Shown: positions 7,877 through 16,363 of the stretch, in pieces
Position numbering within the stretch: position 1 is the first letter of the stretch
How the letters are laid out: the number at the start of each line of letters is the position of its first letter
The notes under the pieces: model-generated
What the model was told of the DNA's origin: nothing
The model's input: the letters and a program-made list of their open reading frames with translations, nothing else
Databases searched by the model: none
Assembly: GCA_035652335.1 (NCBI GenBank)
Contig: DASRDZ010000005.1
Coordinates: 1 to 64,000, forward strand
Length of the DNA: 64,000 nt
Direction of reading: 5' to 3'
From: DASRDZ01 sp035652335
Lineage (GTDB): Bacteria > Chloroflexota > Dormibacteria > Aeolococcales > Aeolococcaceae
Made by a program: the position numbers and the translations under genes

Positions 7877-9802
7877 TCAGGCCGCGGAGCACCTCGGCGC
7901 CCAGGTCTCCCCGTCGTTCGACGTGCACAGCAGACCGCCGTTGCCCGACAAGAAGAGCGCACTGTGGGGTGCTAGTGGGATGACGCGGCCGCCCGCGCTG
8001 GTGATCTGTGCCAATCCATCGCTGACGTCGTGCCAACCGCCATGTACGGTTGTAGCGAAGTCCAACGAGAACGTGCTCCCATGCTCGACGACGAGCCACG
8101 TCGACGCCGTTGCTTGGTCTCCGAAGCCCAGGGCGACCATGAGAATCGACGAGGTCGCGGCCGGTACGCTCATGGGCGTGAAGCTCCTTCCGCCGTCCGT
8201 CGACGCCATCACGGACGCCGGTCCGAACACCGCCAGCGTGTGGTCCGTGGCAAAGGCCGGTGAGGTGACCATCCCGTTGGCCAGCGTCATCGGCACCTCG
8301 CCCTGCGCCTGACACGGCTGCGAGAGCGGGCACGCCCACAGGGTGAGGCCGGTGGGGGTTGTCGCCGTTGGCGGAGCGCCGGTCGCCACCGCCGCCGAGT
8401 CGGTCATCGCCAGGACGCCGGTCGCGCCGAGTGGCGTGGCCACCGCCGTGGAACTCGACGGTGGTGTTTCGACGAGCAGAGGCTCGACCAACCCCGTCGT
8501 CAGGTTCTCGCTCCAGACGCCGTTCGCGGCCGACACGATCACCCGCTGGTCGCCCGAATCGAAGCCCGCGGGAAGTGCGAGGGCCCCAGCGGGGCCGAGC
8601 AAAGGCTGGAATGGCTGGTCGAAGCTCGGCGCCCACCAGTCATTGATGCCTGGTGACTCGTACTGGTACCCGATGAAGATGCGCGGGTCCCGCGGGTAGG
8701 CGGGGGGCAGCACGATCTCGTCCCCCTGAGGCACGCCGGAGCTCGCAGTCCACGTCGCGCCGCCGTCGAGGCTGCGAAGCAGCACCGGACAAGCGCAGCT
8801 CTTGCCGCGCCCGATGGCCAGAATCGTGTGGTCGTTCTCGTAGTTCGGCGACGGTGTGGCGGTGTAGATGACGGTGTCCTCCGGGGTCTCGGAGGTGGCC
8901 GAGGCGGGGAGGGGCAGGGCGGTGGCGCCGCCGTGGGTGCCCGCCGACGGTGCTGCGGCATAGCCGACCGGCTGGGCCGCCGCCGCGGCGATGCCGTCGG
9001 CCTGGGCGACCGCCGCCGGATCCCCGGTGTCGAGCTGCATCGGGGGCGTCACCGCGAGGGGGCGCGCCGCATCGCCGGCGACGCCGGCGCCGACCGCAGG
9101 GGAGCCCACGGCGAGCAGCCCGACCACCGTGAGGGAGATGGTGAGCGCCTGCACGGGCTGCGCTCCGGCGCTCACCGCCGAGCTGTGCGCGGTGGTGCGG
9201 GCGCGGCGGCAGAGGTCGGTGAGGCGGCGCCAGCCGGCGGCGCCGAGGAGGGCGGGGAGGGTGGAGCCGCGGAGGTTGCGGGCGTGCTCGCGGGCGCGGA
9301 AGAGGTTGGAGCTGACCGTCCCCAGCTTGCGCCGGTTGCGCTTGGCGATCTCCTCGAAGCTGAAGCCGGCGAACTTGTCGGCGACGTAGCGGCGCTCGAC
9401 GGGGCTGAGCCCCGACCAGATGGCGTCGAGGACGCCGTGGCGTTCGGCGATCTCCGCCGGGTCGTCGGCGTGGCCGTTGGTGTACGGCGGGTTGGGGAGC
9501 ATCACCTCGCGGGCGGGGCGGCGGCGGCGCTCATAGGAGATGGTCCTGGCCATGTCGAGCAGGCCGCGGACGATGTCGTGCTGGACCTCCTCGAAGTTGC
9601 TGAGCGCCATGAGGAAGACGTCCTGGGTGGCGTCCTCGGCCGCCTGCTCGTCGCCGAGGGTTGCAAGGCAGCGGCGGTAGACGAGGTCCCAGTAGTCCCG
9701 GTAGATCGCCGCCAGGTCGTCCGGGCAGTCGACCGCCACCTGCTCGACCGCGCCCGCGACCCGGACCCGTCGACCTCTCCACAGGTGCTGGATCACCGAC
9801 AT
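7877..9802 (-). CDS. ECF sigma factor fused to a transmembrane segment and BNR-type propeller
   Basis: A 641-residue two-headed protein. Residues ~30-95 form a sigma-70 region 2 (RDYWDLVYRRCLATLGDEQ, AAEDATQDVFLMAL). Residues ~120-175 form region 4 with its helix-turn-helix (LSPVERRYVADKFAGFSFEE). A hydrophobic helix at ~218-242 (QALTISLTVVGLLAVG) would cross the membrane. The remaining ~350 residues look extracytoplasmic and contain Asp-box (BNR) repeats: RSLDGGATW, ASTDGGRSF, TSNDGETW. The natural reading is a membrane-tethered sigma factor whose outside propeller senses or binds something; release by proteolysis would be an inference. No separate anti-sigma gene is adjacent. Start ATG 9802 follows a GGAAGG. 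Confidence 0.8.
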   Translation of the reverse strand: MSVIQHLWRGRRVRVAGAVEQVAVDCPDDLAAIYRDYWDLVYRRCLATLGDEQAAEDATQDVFLMALSNFEEVQHDIVRGLLDMARTISYERRRRPAREVMLPNPPYTNGHADDPAEIAERHGVLDAIWSGLSPVERRYVADKFAGFSFEEIAKRNRRKLGTVSSNLFRAREHARNLRGSTLPALLGAAGWRRLTDLCRRARTTAHSSAVSAGAQPVQALTISLTVVGLLAVGSPAVGAGVAGDAARPLAVTPPMQLDTGDPAAVAQADGIAAAAAQPVGYAAAPSAGTHGGATALPLPASATSETPEDTVIYTATPSPNYENDHTILAIGRGKSCACPVLLRSLDGGATWTASSGVPQGDEIVLPPAYPRDPRIFIGYQYESPGINDWWAPSFDQPFQPLLGPAGALALPAGFDSGDQRVIVSAANGVWSENLTTGLVEPLLVETPPSSSTAVATPLGATGVLAMTDSAAVATGAPPTATTPTGLTLWACPLSQPCQAQGEVPMTLANGMVTSPAFATDHTLAVFGPASVMASTDGGRSFTPMSVPAATSSILMVALGFGDQATASTWLVVEHGSTFSLDFATTVHGGWHDVSDGLAQITSAGGRVIPLAPHSALFLSGNGGLLCTSNDGETWAPRCSAA

Positions 9803-10056
9803 TGCACAAACCCTTCCAACCCGCCCCACACCCGCGTCCGTATTGTGCGGGACTCCACCGTTCTCTGTGTTGTTGCATGTGCCGCCGGCCTCCTCCCGAA
9901 CGTCTCTGTGACGCGACCAGCCGGCTGAATGACGTTTGTGGCACCATGCCTCCGCGTAGGGAAGACTGACGAAATTCGCGCCGGTCCCCGGAATACGACG
10001 GGTGGTGGGGACGGGGGCGCGAACGCCTCGACGTCAACGTTTGCGGGAGTGCTCGG

Positions 10057-10938
10057 GTGGCACGCCAAGGAGGGGTCTCCGAACCGGCAGGCGCCGCGCG
10101 CCGTCTCGGGGTCTTCGTCGACTACTGGTACGCCTACACCACGGCGCGCCAGCTCTTCGCCTCGCCCGGGGCGCCGCCGCCGTCGTGGTTCGGCAACATC
10201 TCGCCGCGCGCCCTCGCCGGCTCGGTGGTCAAGCGCCCGCCCGTCGGGTCGCGCCGCAGCGAGCGGCAGCTGGCCGGGCTGCACGTCTTCGTCCGCCACT
10301 TCGACCCCCAGGTGCACCGCAGCCAGCTCGACCGGGTGCGCCGCTGGGAGCTGGAGGGCGCGGAGGTGGTGGTCGGCCCCTCTGCCGCCGAGGGCGGGGG
10401 GCACTGGCAGAGCAGCCTGAGCGTGGCGCTGGCGACCGCGGTGGTGGAGGCGCTGGCCCGGGGACGCTATGACACCGCGGTGGTGATGGCCGGCGACGGG
10501 GCCCTGTGGCCGATGCTGGCCGCGGTCCGCGGCGAGGAGACGCCGTCCGGCGCTGTGGAGCTGGCCACCTGGGTGGCCCCGGACGGCACCGTGCCGACGG
10601 GGCTGACCGGCCTCCCCGGGCTCTGGTGCCACCGCCTCGGGGAGGCGACCTTCCGGGTCCTCCTCGACGACCGCCGGCCGGCGCACCACCCCCAAGGAGC
10701 CGCGGTCGCGAAGCCCAGGGGCCGGCCGGGCCGCGCCCCCGCTCCGCCGCCGACGGCGATGGCCGCAGCGCTGGCGGCCGCCGGGGTACGGCCGGGGGCA
10801 GGGCCGCAAACCCCCGCAGCCACGTCCGGCCCCGCCGCTGCGGACGTCCCCGACCACCCGGCGGTGGAGACGGCCACCGACGACGCCGACCACGGCATGC
10901 GGCGCCTCGCCCAGCGCCTGTTCGGCCGCGGCGCCTGA
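10057..10938 (+). CDS. degenerate NYN/PIN-like domain protein
   Basis: A 293-residue cytoplasmic protein. The start RLGVFVDYWYAYTTARQL matches the first strand and first acidic residue of NYN (LabA/VPA0323-like) domains. RYDTAVVMAGDGALWPML matches the usual yDxxxlxSGDsDFxxll block. The middle acidic site, normally within KGVDVxLxxD, reads HWQSSLSVALAT, and the GDsD pair is GDGA, so metal binding and nuclease activity are doubtful. The last ~100 residues are Pro/Ala-rich and probably unstructured. It may be an RNA-binding or scaffold derivative. GTG 10057 is the only suitable start; an AGGAGG just after it is inside the gene. Confidence 0.55.
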   Translation: MARQGGVSEPAGAARRLGVFVDYWYAYTTARQLFASPGAPPPSWFGNISPRALAGSVVKRPPVGSRRSERQLAGLHVFVRHFDPQVHRSQLDRVRRWELEGAEVVVGPSAAEGGGHWQSSLSVALATAVVEALARGRYDTAVVMAGDGALWPMLAAVRGEETPSGAVELATWVAPDGTVPTGLTGLPGLWCHRLGEATFRVLLDDRRPAHHPQGAAVAKPRGRPGRAPAPPPTAMAAALAAAGVRPGAGPQTPAATSGPAAADVPDHPAVETATDDADHGMRRLAQRLFGRGA

Positions 10939-10955
10939 GACCCTCGAATCGGGTC
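10939..10955. terminator. weak hairpin between convergent genes
   Basis: GACCC (10939-10943) and GGGTC (10951-10955) flank a 7-base loop directly after the NYN-like gene and 36 bases from the convergent gmd stop. The stem is short and has no T-run. Confidence 0.25.
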
Positions 10956-10990
10956 CCACCTATGGCCGCAGACGCCCGGGGGTGCTCGCG

Positions 10991-11977
10991 CTACAGCAGC
11001 TCGGCGGGCTCCCGCATCTGGCGCTCCTGCGTGCGCAGGTCGTTCTCGACCATCATCGCCACCAGCTCGGCGAAGCTGACGGTCGGCGTCCAGCCCAGCC
11101 TGGTGCGCGCCTTGGTGGCGTCGCCGATGAGAACGTCGACCTCGGCGGGACGCATGAAGCGCGGGTCGCTGACCACGTGCTCCTGCCAGTCGAGGCCGAC
11201 GTGGCGGAAGGCCAGCTCGAGGAACTCGCGGACGCTGTGCGTCTCGCCGGTGGCGATGACGTAGTCGTCGGCCTCGTCCTGCTGCATCATCAGGTGCATG
11301 GCGCGCACGTAGTCGCCGGCGAAGCCCCAGTCGCGCTGCGCGTCGAGGTTGCCCAGGGCCAGCTGCTTCTGCCGCCCCAGCTTGATCTTGGCGACGCCGT
11401 TGGTGATCTTGCGGGTGACGAACTCCATGCCGCGGCGCGGCGACTCGTGGTTGAAGAGGATGCCGCTGCAGGCGAAGATGCCGTACGACTCGCGGTAGTT
11501 GACGGTGATGTAGTGCCCGTACACCTTGGCCACGCCGTACGGCGAGCGCGGGTGGAACGGCGTCGCCTCGGTCTGCGGCGTCTCGCGCACCTTGCCGAAC
11601 ATCTCGCTGCTCGACGCCTGGTAGAAGCGGATCTGCGAGTTGACGGTGCGGATGGCGTCGAGCATGCGGGTGACGCCGAGCCCGGTCACCTCGCCGGTCA
11701 GGGCGGCCTGCTTGAAGGACAGCCCCACGAAGCTGATGGCGCCGAGGTTGTACACCTCGCTGGGCTGGCAGGTCTCCAGCGCCGCGATCAGTGACGACTG
11801 GTCGAGCAGGTCACCCTCGACGAACTCGATGCCGGGAGCGATGCGCTCGATGACGCCGAGGCGCGGGTTGTTCTGGCCGTGCACCAGGCCGTAGACGTTG
11901 TATCCCTGCGCCAGGAGGTGTTCTGCGAGGTAGGTCCCGTCCTGCCCGGTGACGCCGGTGATGAGCGCGGACTTCAT
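10991..11977 (-). CDS. gmd: GDP-mannose 4,6-dehydratase
   Basis: Short-chain dehydrogenase/reductase of 328 residues that converts GDP-D-mannose to GDP-4-keto-6-deoxy-D-mannose, the precursor of GDP-fucose, GDP-rhamnose and related sugars. The NADP-binding GVTGQDGTYLAEHLL at the N-terminus, the catalytic SSSEMFG and YGVAKVYGHY (Tyr-xxx-Lys), and the substrate region NHESPRRGMEFVTRKI are all diagnostic. Length is slightly below the usual 340-370. No GDP-keto-sugar reductase or epimerase is found in the window, so the final sugar is unknown. It lies 22 bases after the GT4 gene at 12000 but has its own TATGAT element just before ATG 11977. Confidence 0.95.
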   Translation of the reverse strand: MKSALITGVTGQDGTYLAEHLLAQGYNVYGLVHGQNNPRLGVIERIAPGIEFVEGDLLDQSSLIAALETCQPSEVYNLGAISFVGLSFKQAALTGEVTGLGVTRMLDAIRTVNSQIRFYQASSSEMFGKVRETPQTEATPFHPRSPYGVAKVYGHYITVNYRESYGIFACSGILFNHESPRRGMEFVTRKITNGVAKIKLGRQKQLALGNLDAQRDWGFAGDYVRAMHLMMQQDEADDYVIATGETHSVREFLELAFRHVGLDWQEHVVSDPRFMRPAEVDVLIGDATKARTRLGWTPTVSFAELVAMMVENDLRTQERQMREPAELL

Positions 11978-11988
11978 GACGCTGCGGA

Positions 11989-11994
11989 ATCATA
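11989..11994 (-). promoter_or_regulatory. -10 element (TATGAT) for gmd
   Basis: TATGAT on the minus strand, 11 bases before the gmd ATG at 11977, giving a leaderless or nearly leaderless transcript inside an otherwise tightly packed gene run. Confidence 0.5.
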
Positions 11995-11999
11995 CGGGA

Positions 12000-13073
12000 T
12001 CACGCCGCCGCCTCCGGGACGACTCCGATCGAGGCCAGCGCCTCGGCGAGACGCGTGCGCACCCTGTCCGGCGTGAAGTCGGCGAGCCGGCGCTCACCCG
12101 CGGCGACGAGCCGTCCGCGCAGCGCGGGATCGCGAATGACCCGGTCGACGACGGCCGCCCACACCAGCGGATCCTTGTGGCGCAGCAGGACTCCGGCGCC
12201 GTCGAGGGTGTCCGGCACCGCCGCCGCGGCATAGGCGACCACCGGCACCGAGAAGGCCATCGCCTCCAGCAGCGGCACGGAGAACCCCTCGTGCTCCGAG
12301 GCGCTGACGAACACCGAGGCGCGCGCGTACAGGTCACCGACACTCTCGTTGCCGAGACGTCCCGTCCACTCCACCGCGTCGCCGACGCCGAGATCCTCGG
12401 CGAGGGCCCGCAGCGACTCGACGTAGTCCTCGGTGTCGGTGAAACGCCCGACGATGGCGAGCCGCGCCTCGGGCTGCGCGGTCGCGCGCAGCGCGGCGAG
12501 GACGCGGATGAGGTCGTCGTGCCGCTTGTTCGGCGCCACCCGCGAGACGAAGAGGAGCAGCGGCGGCTGGGACGGCGTCGACGCACGCGGGTGCAGGTGG
12601 GCGAGGTCGGCGACCGGCGGCACCACCGCGGTGCGCCGCGCGCCGAGCAGCCGCATCTCCTCGACGTTGAACCGCGACACGCCCGCGCACAGCTCGACGC
12701 GCGGCACCAGCATGGCGAGCTGCGCGCGCCCCGCCACCAGGCGCGCGGCGACGCGCGGATTGGTGTCGCGGAAGTACGCGGGCGGCGTGATGTTGTGGTA
12801 CATGACGATGCGCGGTCCGCGCAGCCGCGCCAGCAGGAACGCGACCGGCGAGCCGATGCCCATCTGGTAGATCACAGCGTCACCGTCGCCCGTCTCGCCC
12901 TCCAGCAGGGCCGCGGGACGGCAGCGGTCGCGCAGCCGCGGGTCGATGACGTCGGCGTAGATCTCCGACGCGAAGCCCAGCGAGCGCAGCATCTCCTGCG
13001 TCTGCATGGTGATCACGCCCATGGCGTCGCCGAAGGCGAAGTCGGAGAGGAGCTGATGGACGGCGCGCGTCAC
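12000..13073 (-). CDS. GT4 family glycosyltransferase (GDA-type)
   Basis: A 357-residue GT-B fold enzyme. The C-terminal nucleotide-sugar half holds the GT4 EX7E region as SASEHEGFSVPLLEAM (about residues 260-275), preceded by LLFVSRVAPNKRHDDLI, where donor phosphates bind. The acceptor half starts with HQLLSDFAFGDAMG, a start similar to the GT4 at 29493-30572 (GDAIGDE), so the two are paralogues. It overlaps the upstream GT4 gene by four bases (GTGA). The sugar is unknown; nearby gmd suggests a GDP-derived 6-deoxyhexose could be one donor of this operon. Confidence 0.85.
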   Translation of the reverse strand: MTRAVHQLLSDFAFGDAMGVITMQTQEMLRSLGFASEIYADVIDPRLRDRCRPAALLEGETGDGDAVIYQMGIGSPVAFLLARLRGPRIVMYHNITPPAYFRDTNPRVAARLVAGRAQLAMLVPRVELCAGVSRFNVEEMRLLGARRTAVVPPVADLAHLHPRASTPSQPPLLLFVSRVAPNKRHDDLIRVLAALRATAQPEARLAIVGRFTDTEDYVESLRALAEDLGVGDAVEWTGRLGNESVGDLYARASVFVSASEHEGFSVPLLEAMAFSVPVVAYAAAAVPDTLDGAGVLLRHKDPLVWAAVVDRVIRDPALRGRLVAAGERRLADFTPDRVRTRLAEALASIGVVPEAAA

Positions 13074-14254
13074 CCTGACAGCTCGCGCACCGCGCGCTCC
13101 AGCCGTCCCAGCACCGCCGGCCACGAGTACTCCGAGCGCACGTACCGCGCCCCGGCGCCGGCCATGCGCGCGCGCAGGGATGCATCGCCGCGCAACCGGT
13201 CGAGCGCCGCGGCGAAGGTCTCCGCGTCGCGCACCCACAGCCCGCCGCCGCTCTCCGCACAGTGTGCCCGCGTCACCTCGCAGTCGGCGTGGACGACCAC
13301 CGGCGTCCCCGCCAGCCACGACTCCATCAGCACGTAGCTGAAGGACTCGTTCAGCGAGAGCTGGGCCGTCGCCACCGAGGCCGCCAGCGCCTCCAGCTTC
13401 TCGTGCTGCGAGACGAAGCCGAGGTCGTGCACCACCGACCGCGCGCTGCGCGGGGCGCGGATCTCGCCGCTGCCCATGGCCACCAGCGTCGCCGGACCGC
13501 AGCGCGAGAGCCCCTCGTGGTAGGCGGCCATCCACTGCAGCAGGAGGGGGAAGTTCTTGGCGATCTCCCGCCGCCCGGCGTAGGCGACGAGGTCGCCCGA
13601 CAGGTGGCTGCGCCGCCGCAGCGCCGCGGCGTCCAGCGCGCCGGGCTCGTCGAAACCCACGCCCACCACCGCGTGGGGCGGCAGTGACGAGCCGAGCAGC
13701 CGCGCCGCGAGATCGCGCTCCGGCGCGGAGTTGAAGATCAGCCCCGCCACGCCGCGGAGCGTCTCCTGCACGATGCCGAAGCGGGCGTACACCTCGTCGT
13801 GCAGGCAGGGGATCACCAGCGACCGCTGCGGCGCCACCCGCGCACCGAAGACCGTGGAGGCGAAGAGATACGGCGCGAAGAGCAGCGCGTCGACGCGCTG
13901 CGCCGTCTCGGCGATGGCCGCCAGCATGGGTTCGCTGTACCCCGTGTTCTCCACCCAGCGCCGCTCGGCCGCGGGGTCGAGGCGGAACCCGGCGTCCATG
14001 CGCGCGTGCAGCATGGTCACCGCCCCGTGGTCCTTGGCGATGGTCACCGGGAAGCGGTGCACGGGGATGCCGTCGACCGTGGTCGTTCCCGCGGGAAGCT
14101 GGTTGGCCCAGGAGAAGTGGTCGCGCGCGCAGGTGGTGAGCACCTCGACCTCGTGCCCGGCCGCGTGCAGCCGCTCGGCGTAGTCCCGGCAGAGCGTCTC
14201 CGCGCCGCCGACGATCCCCGGCCCGTACCGGGGAACGACGATGGCAACCCTCAT
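13070..14254 (-). CDS. GT4 family glycosyltransferase (GGAE-type)
   Basis: A 394-residue GT-B enzyme. The N-terminal acceptor domain begins RVAIVVPRYGPGIVGGAETL and continues with EVLTTCARDHFSWAN, a signature shared with the GT4s at 16360-17604 and 31014-32207. The donor half has LVAYAGRREIAKNFPLLL and LSLNESFSYVLMESWLAGTP, in which the first acidic residue of the EX7E motif is retained as E-SFSYVLM-E. It sits between the methyltransferase-like gene (ATGA overlap at 14251-14254) and the GDA-type GT4 (GTGA overlap at 13070-13073), so all three are translationally coupled. Confidence 0.83.
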   Translation of the reverse strand: MRVAIVVPRYGPGIVGGAETLCRDYAERLHAAGHEVEVLTTCARDHFSWANQLPAGTTTVDGIPVHRFPVTIAKDHGAVTMLHARMDAGFRLDPAAERRWVENTGYSEPMLAAIAETAQRVDALLFAPYLFASTVFGARVAPQRSLVIPCLHDEVYARFGIVQETLRGVAGLIFNSAPERDLAARLLGSSLPPHAVVGVGFDEPGALDAAALRRRSHLSGDLVAYAGRREIAKNFPLLLQWMAAYHEGLSRCGPATLVAMGSGEIRAPRSARSVVHDLGFVSQHEKLEALAASVATAQLSLNESFSYVLMESWLAGTPVVVHADCEVTRAHCAESGGGLWVRDAETFAAALDRLRGDASLRARMAGAGARYVRSEYSWPAVLGRLERAVRELSG

Positions 14255-15201
14255 GGAACGCGACGGGCCGTCACCGCATACCAGAGCGCGCGGCCCACCT
14301 GCTCGACCTCGATGCTGCGCAGCCCCGCGGCCTCGCAGAGCAGGGTGACCGTGTCGCGCGAGACCCAGCGACGGTAGCCGGGGTCGATGAGCGAGGGGTC
14401 GGCGGGCACGCCCGGTGCGGCGGGATCCGGCGCGTCGAAGCAGACCAGCCCGTTCTCGCGCAGCGCGGCCGCGATCAGCGGCACCAGCGCGAGCGTCTCG
14501 GTTGGTGCCAGCATCGGCAGCAACCCGGGCGCCACCACCGCCGCCAGGGTGGGTCCGCAGTCGCGCAGGAAGTCCAGGGGGTCGACGTCGTGCACCCGCA
14601 CGCCCGCGGCGCGCGCGGCCACCGCCATCTCGGCGTCGCGGGTCGCCGTCTCCACGGCGAGGCCGCGCGACACCAGCGCGCGCAGCAGCGCGTCGTCGGC
14701 CCACCACAGCACCACCACGGGTCCCGCGGGCAGGTCGCGCAGGGCGACGTCGAGGACGCCGAGGCGCGCCGCGGTGAGGTCGAGCACCTGCACCCCCGCC
14801 TCGCGCGGCGGCGACCCTGCGGGACGCGACCAGGCGCTGTCGAGACGGGCCACGCGCTCCCCCAGCGAGCGCACCTCGTGGAGCAGCGCGAAGTTGAAGC
14901 GCGACTGGTCCTCGGCGACGGGGCGCACGTACCAGGCCATGGTGCGGCGGAGCACCTTCTTGGCGAAGACCGCGGCCGGCGCCAGGCGGCTGCGCGTCGA
15001 CACCAGCGGGCGCACCGTCTCGATGTGGGCCAGCTCCTCCAGCGAGGTGCGCTCGCCGGCGACGTCGTGGAACTCGACGGCGAGACGGTGCAGGAGGTCC
15101 TCGGGATACTCGCCGGCGGAGCGCCGCCTGGCCACCTCCGCCTCGATCTCCGCCACCACGGCGGCGACGTCGACCGGCTGGGCGGCGTCCTGGTCGGTCA
15201 C
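14251..15201 (-). CDS. methyltransferase-like protein with N-terminal RWY/coiled-coil region
   Basis: A 316-residue protein. Residues ~15-45 contain RRRSAGEYPEDLLHRLA. Residues ~78-120 contain RRTMAWYVRPVAEDQSRFN followed by a heptad-like helix (LLHEVRSLGERVARL). The remainder resembles a SAM-methyltransferase-type Rossmann fold with degenerate motifs (GPVVVLWWADDALL, VHDVDPLDFL, and a C-terminal RRWVSRDTVTLLCEAAGL typical of this group). Motif I lacks the GxGxG pattern, so activity is uncertain. The N-terminal module recurs as small separate proteins at 30583-31017 and 32204-32614, always beside the same GT4 types. GTG 15201 is chosen because TACGCT lies 7 bases upstream. Confidence 0.6.
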   Translation of the reverse strand: MTDQDAAQPVDVAAVVAEIEAEVARRRSAGEYPEDLLHRLAVEFHDVAGERTSLEELAHIETVRPLVSTRSRLAPAAVFAKKVLRRTMAWYVRPVAEDQSRFNFALLHEVRSLGERVARLDSAWSRPAGSPPREAGVQVLDLTAARLGVLDVALRDLPAGPVVVLWWADDALLRALVSRGLAVETATRDAEMAVAARAAGVRVHDVDPLDFLRDCGPTLAAVVAPGLLPMLAPTETLALVPLIAAALRENGLVCFDAPDPAAPGVPADPSLIDPGYRRWVSRDTVTLLCEAAGLRSIEVEQVGRALWYAVTARRVP

Positions 15202-15208
15202 GGCCGCG

Positions 15209-15214
15209 AGCGTA
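15209..15214 (-). promoter_or_regulatory. possible -10 element (TACGCT)
   Basis: TACGCT on the minus strand, 7 bases before GTG 15201; fits the leaderless pattern and also supports that start. Confidence 0.35.
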
Positions 15215-16363
15215 TCAGCCGGGCGCGAGCCGCCGGTACACGGCGACCGTGGCACCCGCGGCGCGCTCCCAGGTGAACGACGCGGCGTGCAGCCGCCCCA
15301 GCTCGCCGCGCCGGGAGCGCTCGACGGCGTCGTCGAGCAGCTCCCCCGCGAGATGCGCCAGGGCCTCCGCCATCGCCGCCTGCGAGCCCTCGGGGACCAG
15401 CAGCCCGGCGTCGCCGGCCACCTCCGTGATCGCCGAGTTGGCGCAGGCGGCGACGGGGCAGCCGCAGGCCATCGCCTCCAGCAGCGGCAGGCCGAAGCCC
15501 TCGTACCCGGAGGTGAAGAGCAGGCAGGCGGCGCCGGTGTAGAGCGCGGGCATCCACTCCTGCGGCACGTAGCCCGCGTGCACCGCGCGGTCCGCCAGGC
15601 CCGCCGCCGCCACCGCGGCGCGAACCGGCTCGGCGTAGTCGCCCTGGTCGCCGGCGAGGACGAGCCGCAGCGAGGGATGCGAGGCGCACAGCCGGGCGGC
15701 GGTGTCGAGGAGCAGGGGCAGCCGCTTGCGCGGGTCGAACACACCGACGCTGAGCAGGTAGGGCTCCTCCGCGGCGAGCCCGAGATGCGCCCGCAGCGCG
15801 GCCACCTCCTGCGCGCCCGCCGGCGCGTACGCCGGGTCGACGCCGTGCGGCACGACGGTGATCCGCTCCGCGGCCACTCGGGCCAGCCGAACGCAGTCGC
15901 GCGCCGTCGCCGCCGAGGGGGTGATCAGCGCGTCGGCGCGGCGCAGCAGGCGCAGGGCGAGCAGCCGCTCCCGCCGCATCCAGGGGTAGTCGCGGGGGAA
16001 CAGGAAGGGGATGAGGTCGTGCACGGTCACCACGACGGGCACCCCGCTCGCGGCCACCGGCTGGGCGTACTCCACGGCGTGGTAGAGCGCCGGACGCTCC
16101 CGCCGCACCACCCGCGACACCAGGAAGGGATCGGCCACGGGCTGCAGCCGCCGCTTCAGCACGGGCAGGCGAGGTCCCGGCGCGGCAGCCCAGCGGCCGA
16201 GGTCCGGGGGCGGTGGGGCGCCGGCGCGGAGCATCAGCGTCACGCGCGAATCGGCGCCGAGGGCGTGCAGCCCGTCGAGCAGGCCGCGGAGGTAGCTGCC
16301 GATGCCGCGGGTCGAGGAGCGGTCCTGCAGCGCCCGGCCGTCGAGGAGCCAGCGGTCGCTCAC
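15215..16363 (-). CDS. GT4 family glycosyltransferase
   Basis: A 382-residue GT-B enzyme of the mannosyltransferase-like GT4 group. The first residues (RWLLDGRALQDRSSTRGIGS) and the acceptor segment VVVTVHDLIPFLFP are typical, as is VVPHGVDPAYAP in the linker. The donor half has LLSVGVFDPRKRLPLLL and TSGYEGFGLPLLEAMACGCP, giving a canonical EX7E. GTG 16363 overlaps the stop of the preceding GT4 (GTGA), so the pair is coupled. It is followed after 13 bases by the methyltransferase-like gene. Confidence 0.88.
   Translation of the reverse strand: MSDRWLLDGRALQDRSSTRGIGSYLRGLLDGLHALGADSRVTLMLRAGAPPPPDLGRWAAAPGPRLPVLKRRLQPVADPFLVSRVVRRERPALYHAVEYAQPVAASGVPVVVTVHDLIPFLFPRDYPWMRRERLLALRLLRRADALITPSAATARDCVRLARVAAERITVVPHGVDPAYAPAGAQEVAALRAHLGLAAEEPYLLSVGVFDPRKRLPLLLDTAARLCASHPSLRLVLAGDQGDYAEPVRAAVAAAGLADRAVHAGYVPQEWMPALYTGAACLLFTSGYEGFGLPLLEAMACGCPVAACANSAITEVAGDAGLLVPEGSQAAMAEALAHLAGELLDDAVERSRRGELGRLHAASFTWERAAGATVAVYRRLAPG

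Noticed and set aside
10057..10938. Anti-phage or toxin role for the NYN/PIN-like protein
   Set aside because: No antitoxin, CBASS, BREX or other defence gene is adjacent and the active site is degenerate.
14251..15744. Longer form of the methyltransferase-like protein starting near 15744
   Set aside because: The extra N-terminal part is an out-of-frame shadow of the GT4 gene at 15215-16363; the sequence becomes protein-like only after GTG 15201.
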